Shown in pieces: positions 1 to 6,841 of a DNA stretch of 11,809 nt. Both the position numbers and the translations under genes were made by a program. The stretch covers positions 1 to 11,809 of the forward strand of contig JAUWWA010000012.1 of the NCBI GenBank assembly GCA_030617125.1, in the 5' to 3' direction. The notes under the pieces are model-generated. The model ran no database searches. It worked only from the letters and a program-made list of their open reading frames with translations, and was not told the DNA's origin. Each line of letters begins with the position of its first letter. The stretch's first letter is position 1. The DNA is from Pirellulales bacterium (GTDB lineage Bacteria > Planctomycetota > Planctomycetia > Pirellulales > Thermoguttaceae).

Positions 1-626
1 GTCTCCATGCAATGCTCATAGTGCTGCTGAAAACGCGACAACGCATCCTCGGCATATTCCTGCCGTTTATCTTCGGGCAGGTCCGTGTGGTAGTTTGCGT
101 TGACAAGTATGCTTTTCACTTCGCCGGCACTCTCTCCGCGCACGACATTCCCCGGGTCGCAACTGAGATTGAGAACACCTTGTTCAACCGGATACTTGAG
201 GCGAATTCCAAGGGCCACGGGCTTGAGTGGATCAGTATTCCACGTGCCGGTTTTGAGAAACTGCCGGATAAGAACTTCTTCAGGCACGGCGCACGGCATG
301 AAACCCGTCATGTTAACCCCAGTGGCAGTATAGCGAACGTACGGCAATTTCTTGATATATTTTATTGCCAATTCTCCAACACGCGAAGGGATAGCCCCTG
401 GGGTCGGATTGTTGTCGACAATCTGCAGCTTGCTTTGCTCCACGGTGAACACAATGCCGTTGGTGTACTTCACGACCGAAACTGCAGGAGTGCAAAGCGG
501 TGGCTCCGCCCCTTCCCAATTGTCTGGAACGATTTTCTCGGATGCAAGAAAGGAAGGGTGAAGAATCGAGGGATTGTGGTGCTGGGCTACGACAACGGCA
601 GCAACATTCAGAAGCTCGAACTCCAT
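1..626 (-). CDS. Unrecognised protein, 3' end cut by window edge
   Basis: A frame open from ATG at 626 down to base 1 gives 208 complete codons without a stop; the C-terminus lies outside the window. The start is supported by AAGGAG ending 8 nt before the ATG. The protein begins MEFELLNVAAVVVAQHHNPS and continues with alternating hydrophobic and charged stretches (for example VKYTNGIVFTVEQSKLQIVD) that suggest a beta-rich soluble fold. There is no signal peptide and no membrane segment. I do not recognise a family; it resembles conserved hypothetical proteins of scattered distribution. Local GC in sampled lines is about 43-50%, against about 65% in the ABC genes, and the third codon position is not GC-biased, which fits recent acquisition. 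An overlapping plus-strand frame (12-629) has no ribosome binding site and is probably a shadow. Confidence 0.68.
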   Translation of the reverse strand, partial: MEFELLNVAAVVVAQHHNPSILHPSFLASEKIVPDNWEGAEPPLCTPAVSVVKYTNGIVFTVEQSKLQIVDNNPTPGAIPSRVGELAIKYIKKLPYVRYTATGVNMTGFMPCAVPEEVLIRQFLKTGTWNTDPLKPVALGIRLKYPVEQGVLNLSCDPGNVVRGESAGEVKSILVNANYHTDLPEDKRQEYAEDALSRFQQHYEHCME

Positions 627-633
627 TGATAGC

Positions 634-639
634 GCTCCT
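634..639 (-). promoter_or_regulatory. Shine-Dalgarno site of the leftmost minus-strand gene
   Basis: On the minus strand the sequence reads AAGGAG, then 7-8 nt, then ATG at 626. This strong ribosome binding site is the main reason to prefer the minus frame over the opposing plus-strand frame here. Confidence 0.65.
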
Positions 640-979
640 TAATAACCCTCATGCACGCGGACCGGAACAGATGATACCCAAAACGTCCAAAGCTTGATTA
701 TTGTCCACACACGTCCCATGGGCAAGTAGGGGGTCTGAAACGAATGGAGAACGTCAAATCGAGACATTTTTGGTGCCACGAAGGCTCGATTGTGAAAGCC
801 GCTGTGGGGAGACACTTCTGCCACCTCTATACCCCACAGTAGCAATTGGTAGCGCCCCTTCACAAGGCTTCGGCGCGATTCTAGCGGAAACTACGGCCCA
901 ATTTCAAGACAAATCGTGGAACTGCCACTGGTAATACCACATGGTTTTCGAATCGAATAGCGGGGGCCGTCCGTGCATG

Positions 980-994
980 TCGCCATAGTGGCGA
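980..994. repeat. Inverted repeat TCGCC-ATAGT-GGCGA
   Basis: Perfect 5-bp arms around a 5-bp centre, 55 bp upstream of the -35 element of the efflux operon promoter. Its size and place would suit a dimeric regulator, but arms this short arise by chance in GC-rich DNA. Confidence 0.3.
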
Positions 995-1048
995 GGCGCG
1001 ATCACGGCTTGACGCAGCCGACAGCCCCTCTGGCGGGGTAACACTCGC

Positions 1049-1077
1049 GTGACAATCGGGCCGTGCATGACTATAAT
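1049..1077 (+). promoter_or_regulatory. Predicted sigma70 promoter of the efflux operon
   Basis: The -35 hexamer GTGACA (1049-1054) matches TTGACA at 5 of 6 positions. A 17-bp spacer follows, then a perfect TATAAT (1072-1077). Transcription would start near 1084, giving a leader of about 87 nt before the ATG at 1171. No other site in the intergenic region is as close to consensus. The spacer contains CCGTGCATG, also present 90 bp upstream, which may be a regulator half-site. Confidence 0.65.
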
Positions 1078-1170
1078 AAACCAAGATGGGTTGGAACTGT
1101 TCCGTCCCCGCCTTGAGGCCCGCCGCCGACGTGCATTCCGCGGGACCACACGACGAAGAGGTTTGCTCAC

Positions 1171-2910
1171 ATGGCTCGATTACGATCCAACGGTGCGCCG
1201 CGGCGCGGCGGGTTTGCCTACCGTGGGCTGATGGTTGCGCTGGTGGTGCTCAGCGCCCTGCCGCTGATTGCCTGGAACATCTGGCCGCGGTTCTCCTTTT
1301 CGGCGCAAGAGGCTGCGCCGATGATGCATACTGTTGCGCGCGGCCAGTTTCTGCACGAGATCACGAATCGCGGCAACGTCGAAAGCGCCAACAACGTCGA
1401 GATCCGTTGCGAGGTGGAAGCGAAGGGCACGCCCGGCACGACGATCCTCCAGATCGTGCCCGAAGGCACCGCCGCCCAGCCCGGCGACGTGCTCGTGAGG
1501 TTGGACTCCTCCGCCTTCGAGAAGGAGCTAACCAACCAGCAGATCCTCTGCGCAAACAGCCAGGCGGATGTCATCCAGGCTGAGAACGTCTACGAAACGG
1601 CCAAGATTGCCAAACGGGAATACCTTGAAGGCCAGTATGAACTGGACAAGCTGACAATCTTGAACGCGAAAACCGAGGCCGAGGAATACCTTCGCCGGGC
1701 GGTCGAGTACCTGAAGTACAGCGAACGGCTGGCCGCCAAGGGATACGTCACCGCGCTTCAGTTGGAGGCGGATCGCTTCGCTCTCGAGAAAGCCAAGAAC
1801 GAACTCGATTCGGCCGAGACCGAGCTTAAGGTGCTCGAAGAGTTCACCAAGGAGAAGCAGTCTATTCAGCTCGAAGCCGACATCAAGACGGCCGAGGCCA
1901 ATCTCAAGGCCAAGCAGGCCAGCCACGATCTCGACATACAAGAACGCACCCGGATCGAAGACCAGATCAAGAAATGCGTCATCCGCTCGCCGGAGGCTGG
2001 GCAAGTCGTCTATGCCAACGTCTCCAACCGCCGCGGCGGCCGGGAGATCATCATCGACGAGGGCGAACTGGTCCGTGAACGCCAAGTGATCATCCGGCTG
2101 CCCGACAGCAAGCGCATGCAAGTCGTCGCGGATATCAACGAGGCAAAGATCACAATGGTCAAGCCGGGCATGCCGGTAACCATCCGGCTGGATGCCTTCC
2201 CCGAATTGGAACTCAAGGGCACAGTCGAGAAGGTCAACGAGTTCCCTGAACCCACCTCCTGGCACAGTGTCGGTGTGAAGGAATACAGGACGATCATTCG
2301 GATCGACGGGTCCCCGCCGGGATTGCGGCCGGGTCTGAGCGCCGAGGTAAGAATCCATGCCGAGCACATCCCCGATGCACTGCAAGTTCCCGTTCAGGCG
2401 ATTTTCGAGCACGGCGCTAAGTACTACTACGTGACCTTCAACCGCGGGAAGCACCAGGCCCACGAAGTCCGGATCGGCTCGACCAACGACAAGTTCATCG
2501 TGATTCCCGGCGGCCTCGAACAAGGCCAGCAGGTCGTGCTCAACGCGGCCGCTTATCGCGACAAGGTCGATCTGCCCGAGTTAGTTGCCGAGAACCACGC
2601 GCCGCCGCCCGGGCCGGCCACGCCGGGCCGCAAACAACCGCCCGGCGCCACGGCATCGCCACCACCTCAGCCGCCCGCCAGGGCAGGCGAACGATTCGCT
2701 GCGCTGGACGCCGACGGCAACGGCCGGATCGAGGGCAGCGAAATGCCGGAGCAGATGAAAGCGTTTTTGCAGCGCCTTGATGCCAATGGCGACGGCGCCG
2801 TGGATCGCGCTGAAATGAACGCCGCCGTCAGCCGGAAGCAAGAGCAAGGCAGCCAGCCGCGTTCCGGACCGGGCGGCCCCGGCAAGGCGGCCTCCGGAGG
2901 CTCACGATGA
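1171..2910 (+). CDS. HlyD/MacA-type periplasmic adaptor with C-terminal EF-hand pair
   Basis: 579-aa membrane-fusion (adaptor) subunit of an ABC efflux system. A basic N-terminus is followed by one hydrophobic segment (about residues 19-38), so the protein is anchored in the inner membrane with its bulk in the periplasm. A beta strand region (about 50-110) leads into a long charged helical hairpin (about 115-265), the coiled coil that reaches the outer-membrane channel. The second lipoyl half begins at KKCVIRSPEAGQVV (from residue 267). A beta-barrel and membrane-proximal domain extend to about 465. A Pro/Gly-rich linker then leads to two EF-hand loops, DADGNGRIEGSE (513-524) and DANGDGAVDRAE (537-548), both with the acidic ligand positions filled. 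The rest is a Gly-rich tail. The family is usually about 370-450 aa, so the EF-hand tail is an addition. The start is supported by GAAGAGG at 1155-1161. The stop overlaps the ATPase start (ATGA), indicating translational coupling. Substrate unknown. Confidence 0.9.
   Translation: MARLRSNGAPRRGGFAYRGLMVALVVLSALPLIAWNIWPRFSFSAQEAAPMMHTVARGQFLHEITNRGNVESANNVEIRCEVEAKGTPGTTILQIVPEGTAAQPGDVLVRLDSSAFEKELTNQQILCANSQADVIQAENVYETAKIAKREYLEGQYELDKLTILNAKTEAEEYLRRAVEYLKYSERLAAKGYVTALQLEADRFALEKAKNELDSAETELKVLEEFTKEKQSIQLEADIKTAEANLKAKQASHDLDIQERTRIEDQIKKCVIRSPEAGQVVYANVSNRRGGREIIIDEGELVRERQVIIRLPDSKRMQVVADINEAKITMVKPGMPVTIRLDAFPELELKGTVEKVNEFPEPTSWHSVGVKEYRTIIRIDGSPPGLRPGLSAEVRIHAEHIPDALQVPVQAIFEHGAKYYYVTFNRGKHQAHEVRIGSTNDKFIVIPGGLEQGQQVVLNAAAYRDKVDLPELVAENHAPPPGPATPGRKQPPGATASPPPQPPARAGERFAALDADGNGRIEGSEMPEQMKAFLQRLDANGDGAVDRAEMNAAVSRKQEQGSQPRSGPGGPGKAASGGSR
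2707..2814 (+). other. EF-hand pair at the adaptor C-terminus
   Basis: Two calcium-binding loops lie 24 residues apart start to start. Loop 1 (2707-2742) follows the D-x-D-x-N-G-x-I-x-x-x-E pattern; loop 2 (2779-2814) follows D-x-N-x-D-G-x-V-x-x-x-E. The stretch between them (MPEQMKAFLQRL) looks helical, as expected for a true EF-hand pair. A Pro-rich linker separates the pair from the adaptor body. Confidence 0.85.
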
Positions 2911-3584
2911 CATCCGCTGCTTGCGTGCAAGACGTCACCAAAGAGTATCGCATGGACGGCGGCACGGTTCGAGCCTTGCGAGGCGTCAGCCTCGAAGTGC
3001 CAGAGGGCGATTACGTCGCCATCATGGGACCCTCCGGTTCCGGAAAGAGCACGCTGCTGAACTTGCTGGGATGCCTCGACCGTCCGACCTCGGGCAGAAT
3101 CATGCTCGGCGACAAAGACGTGACCCGGGCCAGCGACGATCAGCTCTCCGAAATCCGCGCGTCGCGCATCGGCTTCGTTTTCCAGTCGTACAACCTCATC
3201 CCGCAGCTTACCGTCCTGGAAAACATCGAGGTCCCCTTGTACTACCAGGGCAGGTTTGCAAGCGACGATCGCCGGCGGTGCCTCGAACTGGCCGAAATGG
3301 TTGGGCTGAGCGACCGGCTCAAGCATCGGCCCACCCAACTTTCCGGAGGGCAGCAGCAACGCGTCGCCATCGCCCGAAGCCTCGCCAATGACCCCTATTT
3401 CATGCTCGCCGACGAACCCACAGGGAACCTCGACTCGGTCACCGCCGCCGAGATCCTCGAACTGCTCGTCGAACTGAACCACAACGGCAAGACTATCATC
3501 ATGGTCACGCACGAAACCGACATTGGCCGCCAAGCCAAACGTATCATCCAGCTAAAAGACGGGATGATTCTGGAGAAGGAATGA
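2907..3584 (+). CDS. ABC transporter ATPase, MacB-N/LolD type
   Basis: 225-aa cytoplasmic ATPase that powers the adjacent permease. All catalytic motifs are intact: Walker A GPSGSGKS (residues 41-48), Q-loop Q93 in [17 protein letters not shown], signature [14 protein letters not shown] (145-158), Walker B FMLADE (165-170) with catalytic E170, D-loop GNLD, and H-loop H202 in MVTHE. The length and the motif [23 protein letters not shown] are typical of the LolD/MacB/FtsE-like family that partners with MacB_PCD/FtsX permeases. The ATG overlaps the adaptor stop by 4 bp. In enteric MacB the ATPase and permease are one polypeptide; here they are separate genes. The TGA stop is also the first three bases of a heptad-repeat tract. 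Confidence 0.95.
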   Translation: MTSAACVQDVTKEYRMDGGTVRALRGVSLEVPEGDYVAIMGPSGSGKSTLLNLLGCLDRPTSGRIMLGDKDVTRASDDQLSEIRASRIGFVFQSYNLIPQLTVLENIEVPLYYQGRFASDDRRRCLELAEMVGLSDRLKHRPTQLSGGQQQRVAIARSLANDPYFMLADEPTGNLDSVTAAEILELLVELNHNGKTIIMVTHETDIGRQAKRIIQLKDGMILEKE

Positions 3585-3701
3585 TGAGTGATGAGTGATG
3601 AGTGATGGGTGATAAATAATGAATGACGAATGACCAATCCCCTAATTCCTAGTCCCTAGCCCCCAGCCCCTAGCCCCTAACCCCTAGTCCCTGACCCATG
3701 A
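3582..3701 (+). repeat. Degenerate 7-bp tandem repeats filling the ATPase-permease junction
   Basis: The whole junction parses into heptamers. Block 1 (3582-3637) is eight units of consensus TGATGAR: three exact TGATGAG copies, then TGATGGG, TGATAAA, TAATGAA, TGACGAA, TGACCAA. After a single T (3638), block 2 (3639-3701) is nine units of consensus CCCCTAG, including TCCCTAG, CCCCCAG, CCCCTAA and TCCCTGA, ending in CCCATGA, which holds the permease start codon. The ATPase stop codon is the first three bases of unit 1. The pattern resembles the heptanucleotide STRR repeats known from filamentous cyanobacteria. I saw no spacers, and it is not CRISPR. Confidence 0.9.
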
Positions 3702-5023
3702 CCTTCCTCTGGTTCCGAACCTGGCAACTGGGCGTTAAGAGCCTGCTGCTGCATCCGTTGCGCTCGTTGCTGACGGTGCTGGGTATCTTCATCGGCACCG
3801 CCAGTGTGATTTGGTTGTTGGCGATCGGCGAGGGAATCAGCCGCAAGGCGCAGGAGCAGATCGAAAGCCTCGGGGCGAACAACATCATTGTCCGGTCGAT
3901 CAAACCGCCCAGCGAAGTCACCGAAGGCATGGGCCGCTTGCTGTCGTACGGGATCCTTCGCAACGACTACGAGCGGCTTCACGAAACCATTCCCACGGTC
4001 GAGCGGATTCTGCCCATCCGCGAAATGCGTCGCCGCTTCGGCTTCTCCAGTCGCATGGTCGACGGCCGGCTGGTCGGTTGCACGCCGCAGTACGCCGAGG
4101 TGACGCGGCTGGAGGTGGACCGCGGGCGGTTCATCAGCGACGGCGACTTGCGCGACCGGCACAACTATTGCGTCCTGGCCGCCGACCTGGCCACCAGGCT
4201 GTTCCCCTTCGAGGACCCCATCGGCCGATCGGTCCGCGTCGAAAGGGACTACTACGTCGTGCTCGGCGTCATGAAGCCGCGCGCGCCGTCGGCCGGGATC
4301 GGCGGGTCGCTGGCCGCGCAGGAATTCGACAATGACGTCTACATCCCCATCACCACGCTGTGGAACCGCATCGGCGACACCGTGTTCACCGCGCGAAGCG
4401 GCTCCTTCGAGGCCGAGCAGATCGAACTCAGCCAGATCACGCTGCGCGTCGACGAGGTGAAAAACGTCCTGGAAACCGCCGACCTGGTCAAGGAAACGCT
4501 CGAGCGGTACCACCGCATCAAAGACTACGGCGTGACCGTGCCGTTGGAGTTGCTCGAACAGGCCCGAACCACGCGACTGATGTTCATCATCTTTATGGGC
4601 CTGATCGCCGCCATCTCGCTGCTCGTCGGCGGCATTGGCATCATGAACATCATGCTCGCCACCGTCACCGAGCGCACCCGCGAAATCGGCATCCGCCGCG
4701 CGCTCGGCGCCAAACGCGGCGACATCATCCGGCAGTTCCTCGTCGAGACGATCGTGCTGTCGACCGTTGGCGGAATCACCGGTGTGCTTGGCGGGCTGAC
4801 GGTCGGCCCGGTCTTACGGCTCATCCTCGCTGCCTTGGAAAAGACCACGCCGCAGGTCATGGCCCAACTGCCCGAGATCATCCGCACGGCCACGCCGGTG
4901 ATTGTTCCCTGGTCGATCCCGCTGGCGTTCGGCATCTCGGTCACCATCGGCATCATCTTCGGCCTCTACCCGGCCAGGCGCGCCGCGGCCATGGACCCAA
5001 TCGAGGCCTTGCGGCATGAGTAG
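3698..5023 (+). CDS. MacB/FtsX-type ABC permease
   Basis: 441-aa inner-membrane subunit of the efflux system. The first membrane helix (about residues 17-45, HPLRSLLTVLGIFIGTASVI) is followed by a large periplasmic MacB_PCD-type domain (about 46-285). Three closely spaced helices follow at about 293-320, 346-375 and 400-425. Hallmarks are ERTREIGIRRALGAKRGDII between helices 2 and 3 and the C-terminal GLYPARRAAAMDPIEALRHE, the standard ending of this family. These transporters work by transmitting motion to the periplasm to push substrate through the adaptor and outer-membrane channel. Family members move lipoproteins, lipids, macrolides or peptides; the substrate here cannot be read from sequence. 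The ATG lies in the last heptad repeat and has no Shine-Dalgarno sequence, so initiation may be weak or depend on readthrough coupling. Confidence 0.93.
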   Translation: MTFLWFRTWQLGVKSLLLHPLRSLLTVLGIFIGTASVIWLLAIGEGISRKAQEQIESLGANNIIVRSIKPPSEVTEGMGRLLSYGILRNDYERLHETIPTVERILPIREMRRRFGFSSRMVDGRLVGCTPQYAEVTRLEVDRGRFISDGDLRDRHNYCVLAADLATRLFPFEDPIGRSVRVERDYYVVLGVMKPRAPSAGIGGSLAAQEFDNDVYIPITTLWNRIGDTVFTARSGSFEAEQIELSQITLRVDEVKNVLETADLVKETLERYHRIKDYGVTVPLELLEQARTTRLMFIIFMGLIAAISLLVGGIGIMNIMLATVTERTREIGIRRALGAKRGDIIRQFLVETIVLSTVGGITGVLGGLTVGPVLRLILAALEKTTPQVMAQLPEIIRTATPVIVPWSIPLAFGISVTIGIIFGLYPARRAAAMDPIEALRHE

Positions 5024-5031
5024 ACGCACGA

Positions 5032-5059
5032 GGCTTCACTCCAAGCCGGGTGCGAAGCC
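5032..5059. other. Hairpin just after the efflux operon
   Basis: GGCTTC (5032-5037) pairs with GAAGCC (5054-5059), with further C-G pairs inside an imperfect stem. It begins 9 bp after the permease stop. A 9-bp direct repeat GACGCACGA flanks it (5023-5031 and 5062-5070). No T-tract follows, so at best it is a transcript-end stabiliser or a weak terminator. Confidence 0.3.
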
Positions 5060-5213
5060 GTGACGCACGATGTTCTTGGCGCAGCCGTGGGGATCGACGA
5101 AGTGGAGCAGGTGACCGGCCTCTCCGGCTTTGCGTCGACGACACGTCATTTCCATATCATTTCGTCGCCAATTCCGCTGGTGCAGTGCAGGGGCTTTTCC
5201 GGCTGCCCCGCCA

Positions 5214-5222
5214 TGGTATGAT
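5214..5222 (+). promoter_or_regulatory. Predicted extended -10 promoter of the PP-loop/importer operon
   Basis: TGGTATGAT is an extended -10 element (TGn followed by TATGAT, 5 of 6 to TATAAT). The -35 position is poor (CTTTTC at 5194-5199), as is usual for extended -10 promoters. Transcription would start near 5229, about 34 nt before the ATG at 5263. A GC-rich inverted repeat GGGGC/GCCCC (5190-5194 and 5205-5209) overlaps the -35 zone and might be an operator. No cobalamin riboswitch is present: the conserved B12 box is absent between 5024 and 5262. Confidence 0.45.
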
Positions 5223-5262
5223 AGTCCCGTTCGGTTTATTCCATTGCGTAAGAGTGTGTGCC

Positions 5263-5952
5263 ATGATAAAACCGCGTGCATGGCTATGTTGGAGTAGCGG
5301 CAAGGACAGCGCCTGGGCGCTGCACGTGGTACGCGTGCAAAGCGAGATGGAGATCATTGGCCTGTTGACCACGCTCACGCAGCCGTACCAGCGGGTTAGC
5401 ATGCACGGCGTTCGCGACGATATTCTGGCCGCGCAAGCCGAGGCGGCGGGCCTGCCGCTTTGTCGCGTGGCCATTCCCGCCCCTTGTCCCAACGAGACGT
5501 ATGAGGATGCGATGCGGCAGGCATTGGCCCAGGCCAGGCAGCGGGGCGTCACGCGGATGATCTTCGGCGACCTGTTCCTACAGGACGTTCGCGACTACCG
5601 CCAACGGCAGTTGCGCGGCACCGGCATCGACGCGGTGTTTCCGTTGTGGCAACGGCCCACCGGCGAGCTGGCCGAAGAGATGATCACCGCCGGGCTGGTC
5701 GCTCACGTCACGTGCCTCGATCCGCGGAAGGCGCCGCGCGCGCTGGCCGGGGGAATCTTCGATCGTGGGCTGCTCGCGCGGCTCCCAGCCGGCGTTGATC
5801 CCTGCGCGGAGAACGGCGAGTTCCACACGTGCGTTTCCGCCGGCCCGATGTTTACCCACCCGATCCCGATCCGCGTGGGCGAGACCGTTGAGCGGGACGG
5901 ATTCGTCTTCACCGACCTGACCCTGGCGCCATGCGAGCCGTCCTTATCCTGA
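5263..5952 (+). CDS. PP-loop ATPase of the COG2102/DUF71 (TIGR00290-like) family
   Basis: 229-aa cytoplasmic enzyme of the adenine nucleotide alpha-hydrolase superfamily. The PP-loop SSGKDS (residues 11-16) binds ATP pyrophosphate. The C-terminal ENGEFHT (183-189) followed by GPMF matches the family's conserved E-N-G-E-[FY]-H-T motif, and FGDLFLQDVRDYRQ fits the middle GD motif. Eukaryotic and archaeal relatives are diphthine-ammonia ligases that adenylate an acid and amidate it. Bacteria lack diphthamide, so the substrate must differ. The frame runs upstream to 5050, but that stretch is not family-like and contains the promoter; ATG 5263 puts the PP-loop at the usual distance from the N-terminus, with GTG 5254 as an alternative. 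The gene overlaps the binding-protein gene by 22 bp, tying it to the importer operon and suggesting a role in handling the imported cofactor, perhaps amide chemistry on a corrinoid (inference). Confidence 0.88.
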   Translation: MIKPRAWLCWSSGKDSAWALHVVRVQSEMEIIGLLTTLTQPYQRVSMHGVRDDILAAQAEAAGLPLCRVAIPAPCPNETYEDAMRQALAQARQRGVTRMIFGDLFLQDVRDYRQRQLRGTGIDAVFPLWQRPTGELAEEMITAGLVAHVTCLDPRKAPRALAGGIFDRGLLARLPAGVDPCAENGEFHTCVSAGPMFTHPIPIRVGETVERDGFVFTDLTLAPCEPSLS

Positions 5953-6836
5953 CACCGATCATCTTGCTGGTCTTTGCCGGGAGCTTCCTGGCGAAACGGC
6001 TGTTGGTTGAACCGCGCGCAATCGTCCCACCCGACGCCAGACAATGCGAACGGATCGTCTCGATGGCGCCGAGCATCACCGAGACGCTCTTTGCCTTGGG
6101 GTTGGGCGATCGGGTGGTCGGCGTGACGCGCTATTGCAAGTATCCGGCCGGAGCACGACAAAAGGCCAAGGTCGGCGGGTACCTCGATCCGAACTTCGAG
6201 GCGATCGTCGCCCTGAGGCCCGACCTGGTCGTGATCCTGGCCGACAGCGGCCCTGCGCGGCGCACCTTCGACAAGTTGCGACTCCCCACCTTGGTTGTTT
6301 GCCACAAGAGCATCGACGGCATTCTCGACTCGATCTCCACGATCGGACGTACTTGCGGCGCGGAGAAGAAGGACGAAGAGATCGTCGCCGACATTCGCTC
6401 GCGCATGCAGCGCGTCCGCCGAAAGACAGCCGACCTGCCGCGACACAGCGTGTTGATCGCCATCGATCGCATGTTGGACCGCCGCCGCTTGGAAGACATT
6501 TACTTTGTCGGTCGGGATGGGCAACTCGACCGGATGATCGAGTTGGCCGGCGGGCGGAACGCCTACCGCGCCGCCGTACGATTTCCCGTCATTTCGACCG
6601 AAGGCATCCTGCAAATCAACCCTCAGGTGATCATTGACGTGGTGCCCGAGTTGAAGGCCGCGGAGATCGGCAAGGAAGCGATCCTGGCCGACTGGCGGCA
6701 GGTCGCCGAAGTCGACGCCGTGAAGCACGGCCGCGTTTACGTGCTGGCCGACGACCGCGCGTCGATTCCCGGCCCCGGCTTCATCCGAACGGTCGAGCAC
6801 CTTGCCCGGCTGATCCATCCCGAGGTAGACTGGTAG
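5931..6836 (+). CDS. BtuF/FepB-like substrate-binding protein of a metal-cofactor importer
   Basis: 301-aa periplasmic binding protein of the class III (helical-backbone) type, Peripla_BP_2 family. RIVSMAPSITETLFALGLGDRVVGVTRYCKYP (from about residue 42) matches the N-lobe start of BtuF and related corrinoid-, haem- and siderophore-binding proteins. GGYLDPNFEAIVALRPDLVV is the typical next block. The C-lobe starts near the VFVGRDGQ-like segment FVGRDGQLDRMIELAGGRNAY. The N-terminus has one hydrophobic helix (about residues 4-20) and no lipobox cysteine, so it is probably a membrane-anchored or SPI-type protein rather than a lipoprotein. The start lies inside the end of the PP-loop gene with no clear ribosome binding site, suggesting coupling. 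It delivers ligand to the ATPase-permease pair encoded next. Cobalamin is favoured by resemblance to BtuF, but iron-siderophore or haem cannot be excluded. Confidence 0.88.
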   Translation: MRAVLILTPIILLVFAGSFLAKRLLVEPRAIVPPDARQCERIVSMAPSITETLFALGLGDRVVGVTRYCKYPAGARQKAKVGGYLDPNFEAIVALRPDLVVILADSGPARRTFDKLRLPTLVVCHKSIDGILDSISTIGRTCGAEKKDEEIVADIRSRMQRVRRKTADLPRHSVLIAIDRMLDRRRLEDIYFVGRDGQLDRMIELAGGRNAYRAAVRFPVISTEGILQINPQVIIDVVPELKAAEIGKEAILADWRQVAEVDAVKHGRVYVLADDRASIPGPGFIRTVEHLARLIHPEVDW

Positions 6837-6841
6837 CGACC

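Larger units (their letters stand above)
627..1170. other. Divergent intergenic region, no gene seen
   Basis: This 544-bp stretch separates the minus-strand gene ending its 5' side at 626 from the efflux operon starting at 1171. Short frames exist on both strands but none has a ribosome binding site or recognisable protein. The left part (about 630-960) has clearly lower GC than the operon genes. The right part carries the operon promoter (1049-1077), a perfect 5-bp-arm inverted repeat (980-994), and a 9-bp direct repeat CCGTGCATG at 971-979 and 1061-1069, the second copy lying in the promoter spacer. I see no convincing promoter for the minus-strand gene, only a TATCAT hexamer (minus strand of 671-676) without a matching -35. 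Confidence 0.6.

Noticed and set aside
12..629. Plus-strand frame of 205 codons opposite the leftmost gene
   Set aside because: No ribosome binding site, no recognisable protein; the minus frame over the same bases is open throughout and has AAGGAG at the right distance.
1528..2523. Long minus-strand frame of 331 codons under the adaptor gene
   Set aside because: Antisense shadow in GC-rich coding DNA; the plus-strand protein has clear family motifs.
3582..3701. CRISPR array
   Set aside because: Units are 7 bp, contiguous and degenerate, with no spacers and no cas genes nearby.
5050..5262. Upstream extension of the PP-loop frame
   Set aside because: The extra 71 residues do not look like the family and cover the likely promoter; the usual N-terminus fits ATG 5263.
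5024..5262. Cobalamin riboswitch ahead of the importer operon
   Set aside because: No conserved B12 box and too little room between the promoter and start codon.
5036..5281. Short minus-strand frame (81 codons) as a gene or transposase remnant
   Set aside because: No ribosome binding site, no transposase motif and no inverted-repeat ends; overlaps the start of the PP-loop gene.
5263..5952. True diphthine-ammonia ligase
   Set aside because: The family match is real, but bacteria do not make diphthamide, so the named reaction should not be transferred.
5703..6818. Long minus-strand frame of 371 codons under the PP-loop and binding-protein genes
   Set aside because: It crosses two well-supported plus-strand genes and has no family-like sequence; typical GC-rich shadow.
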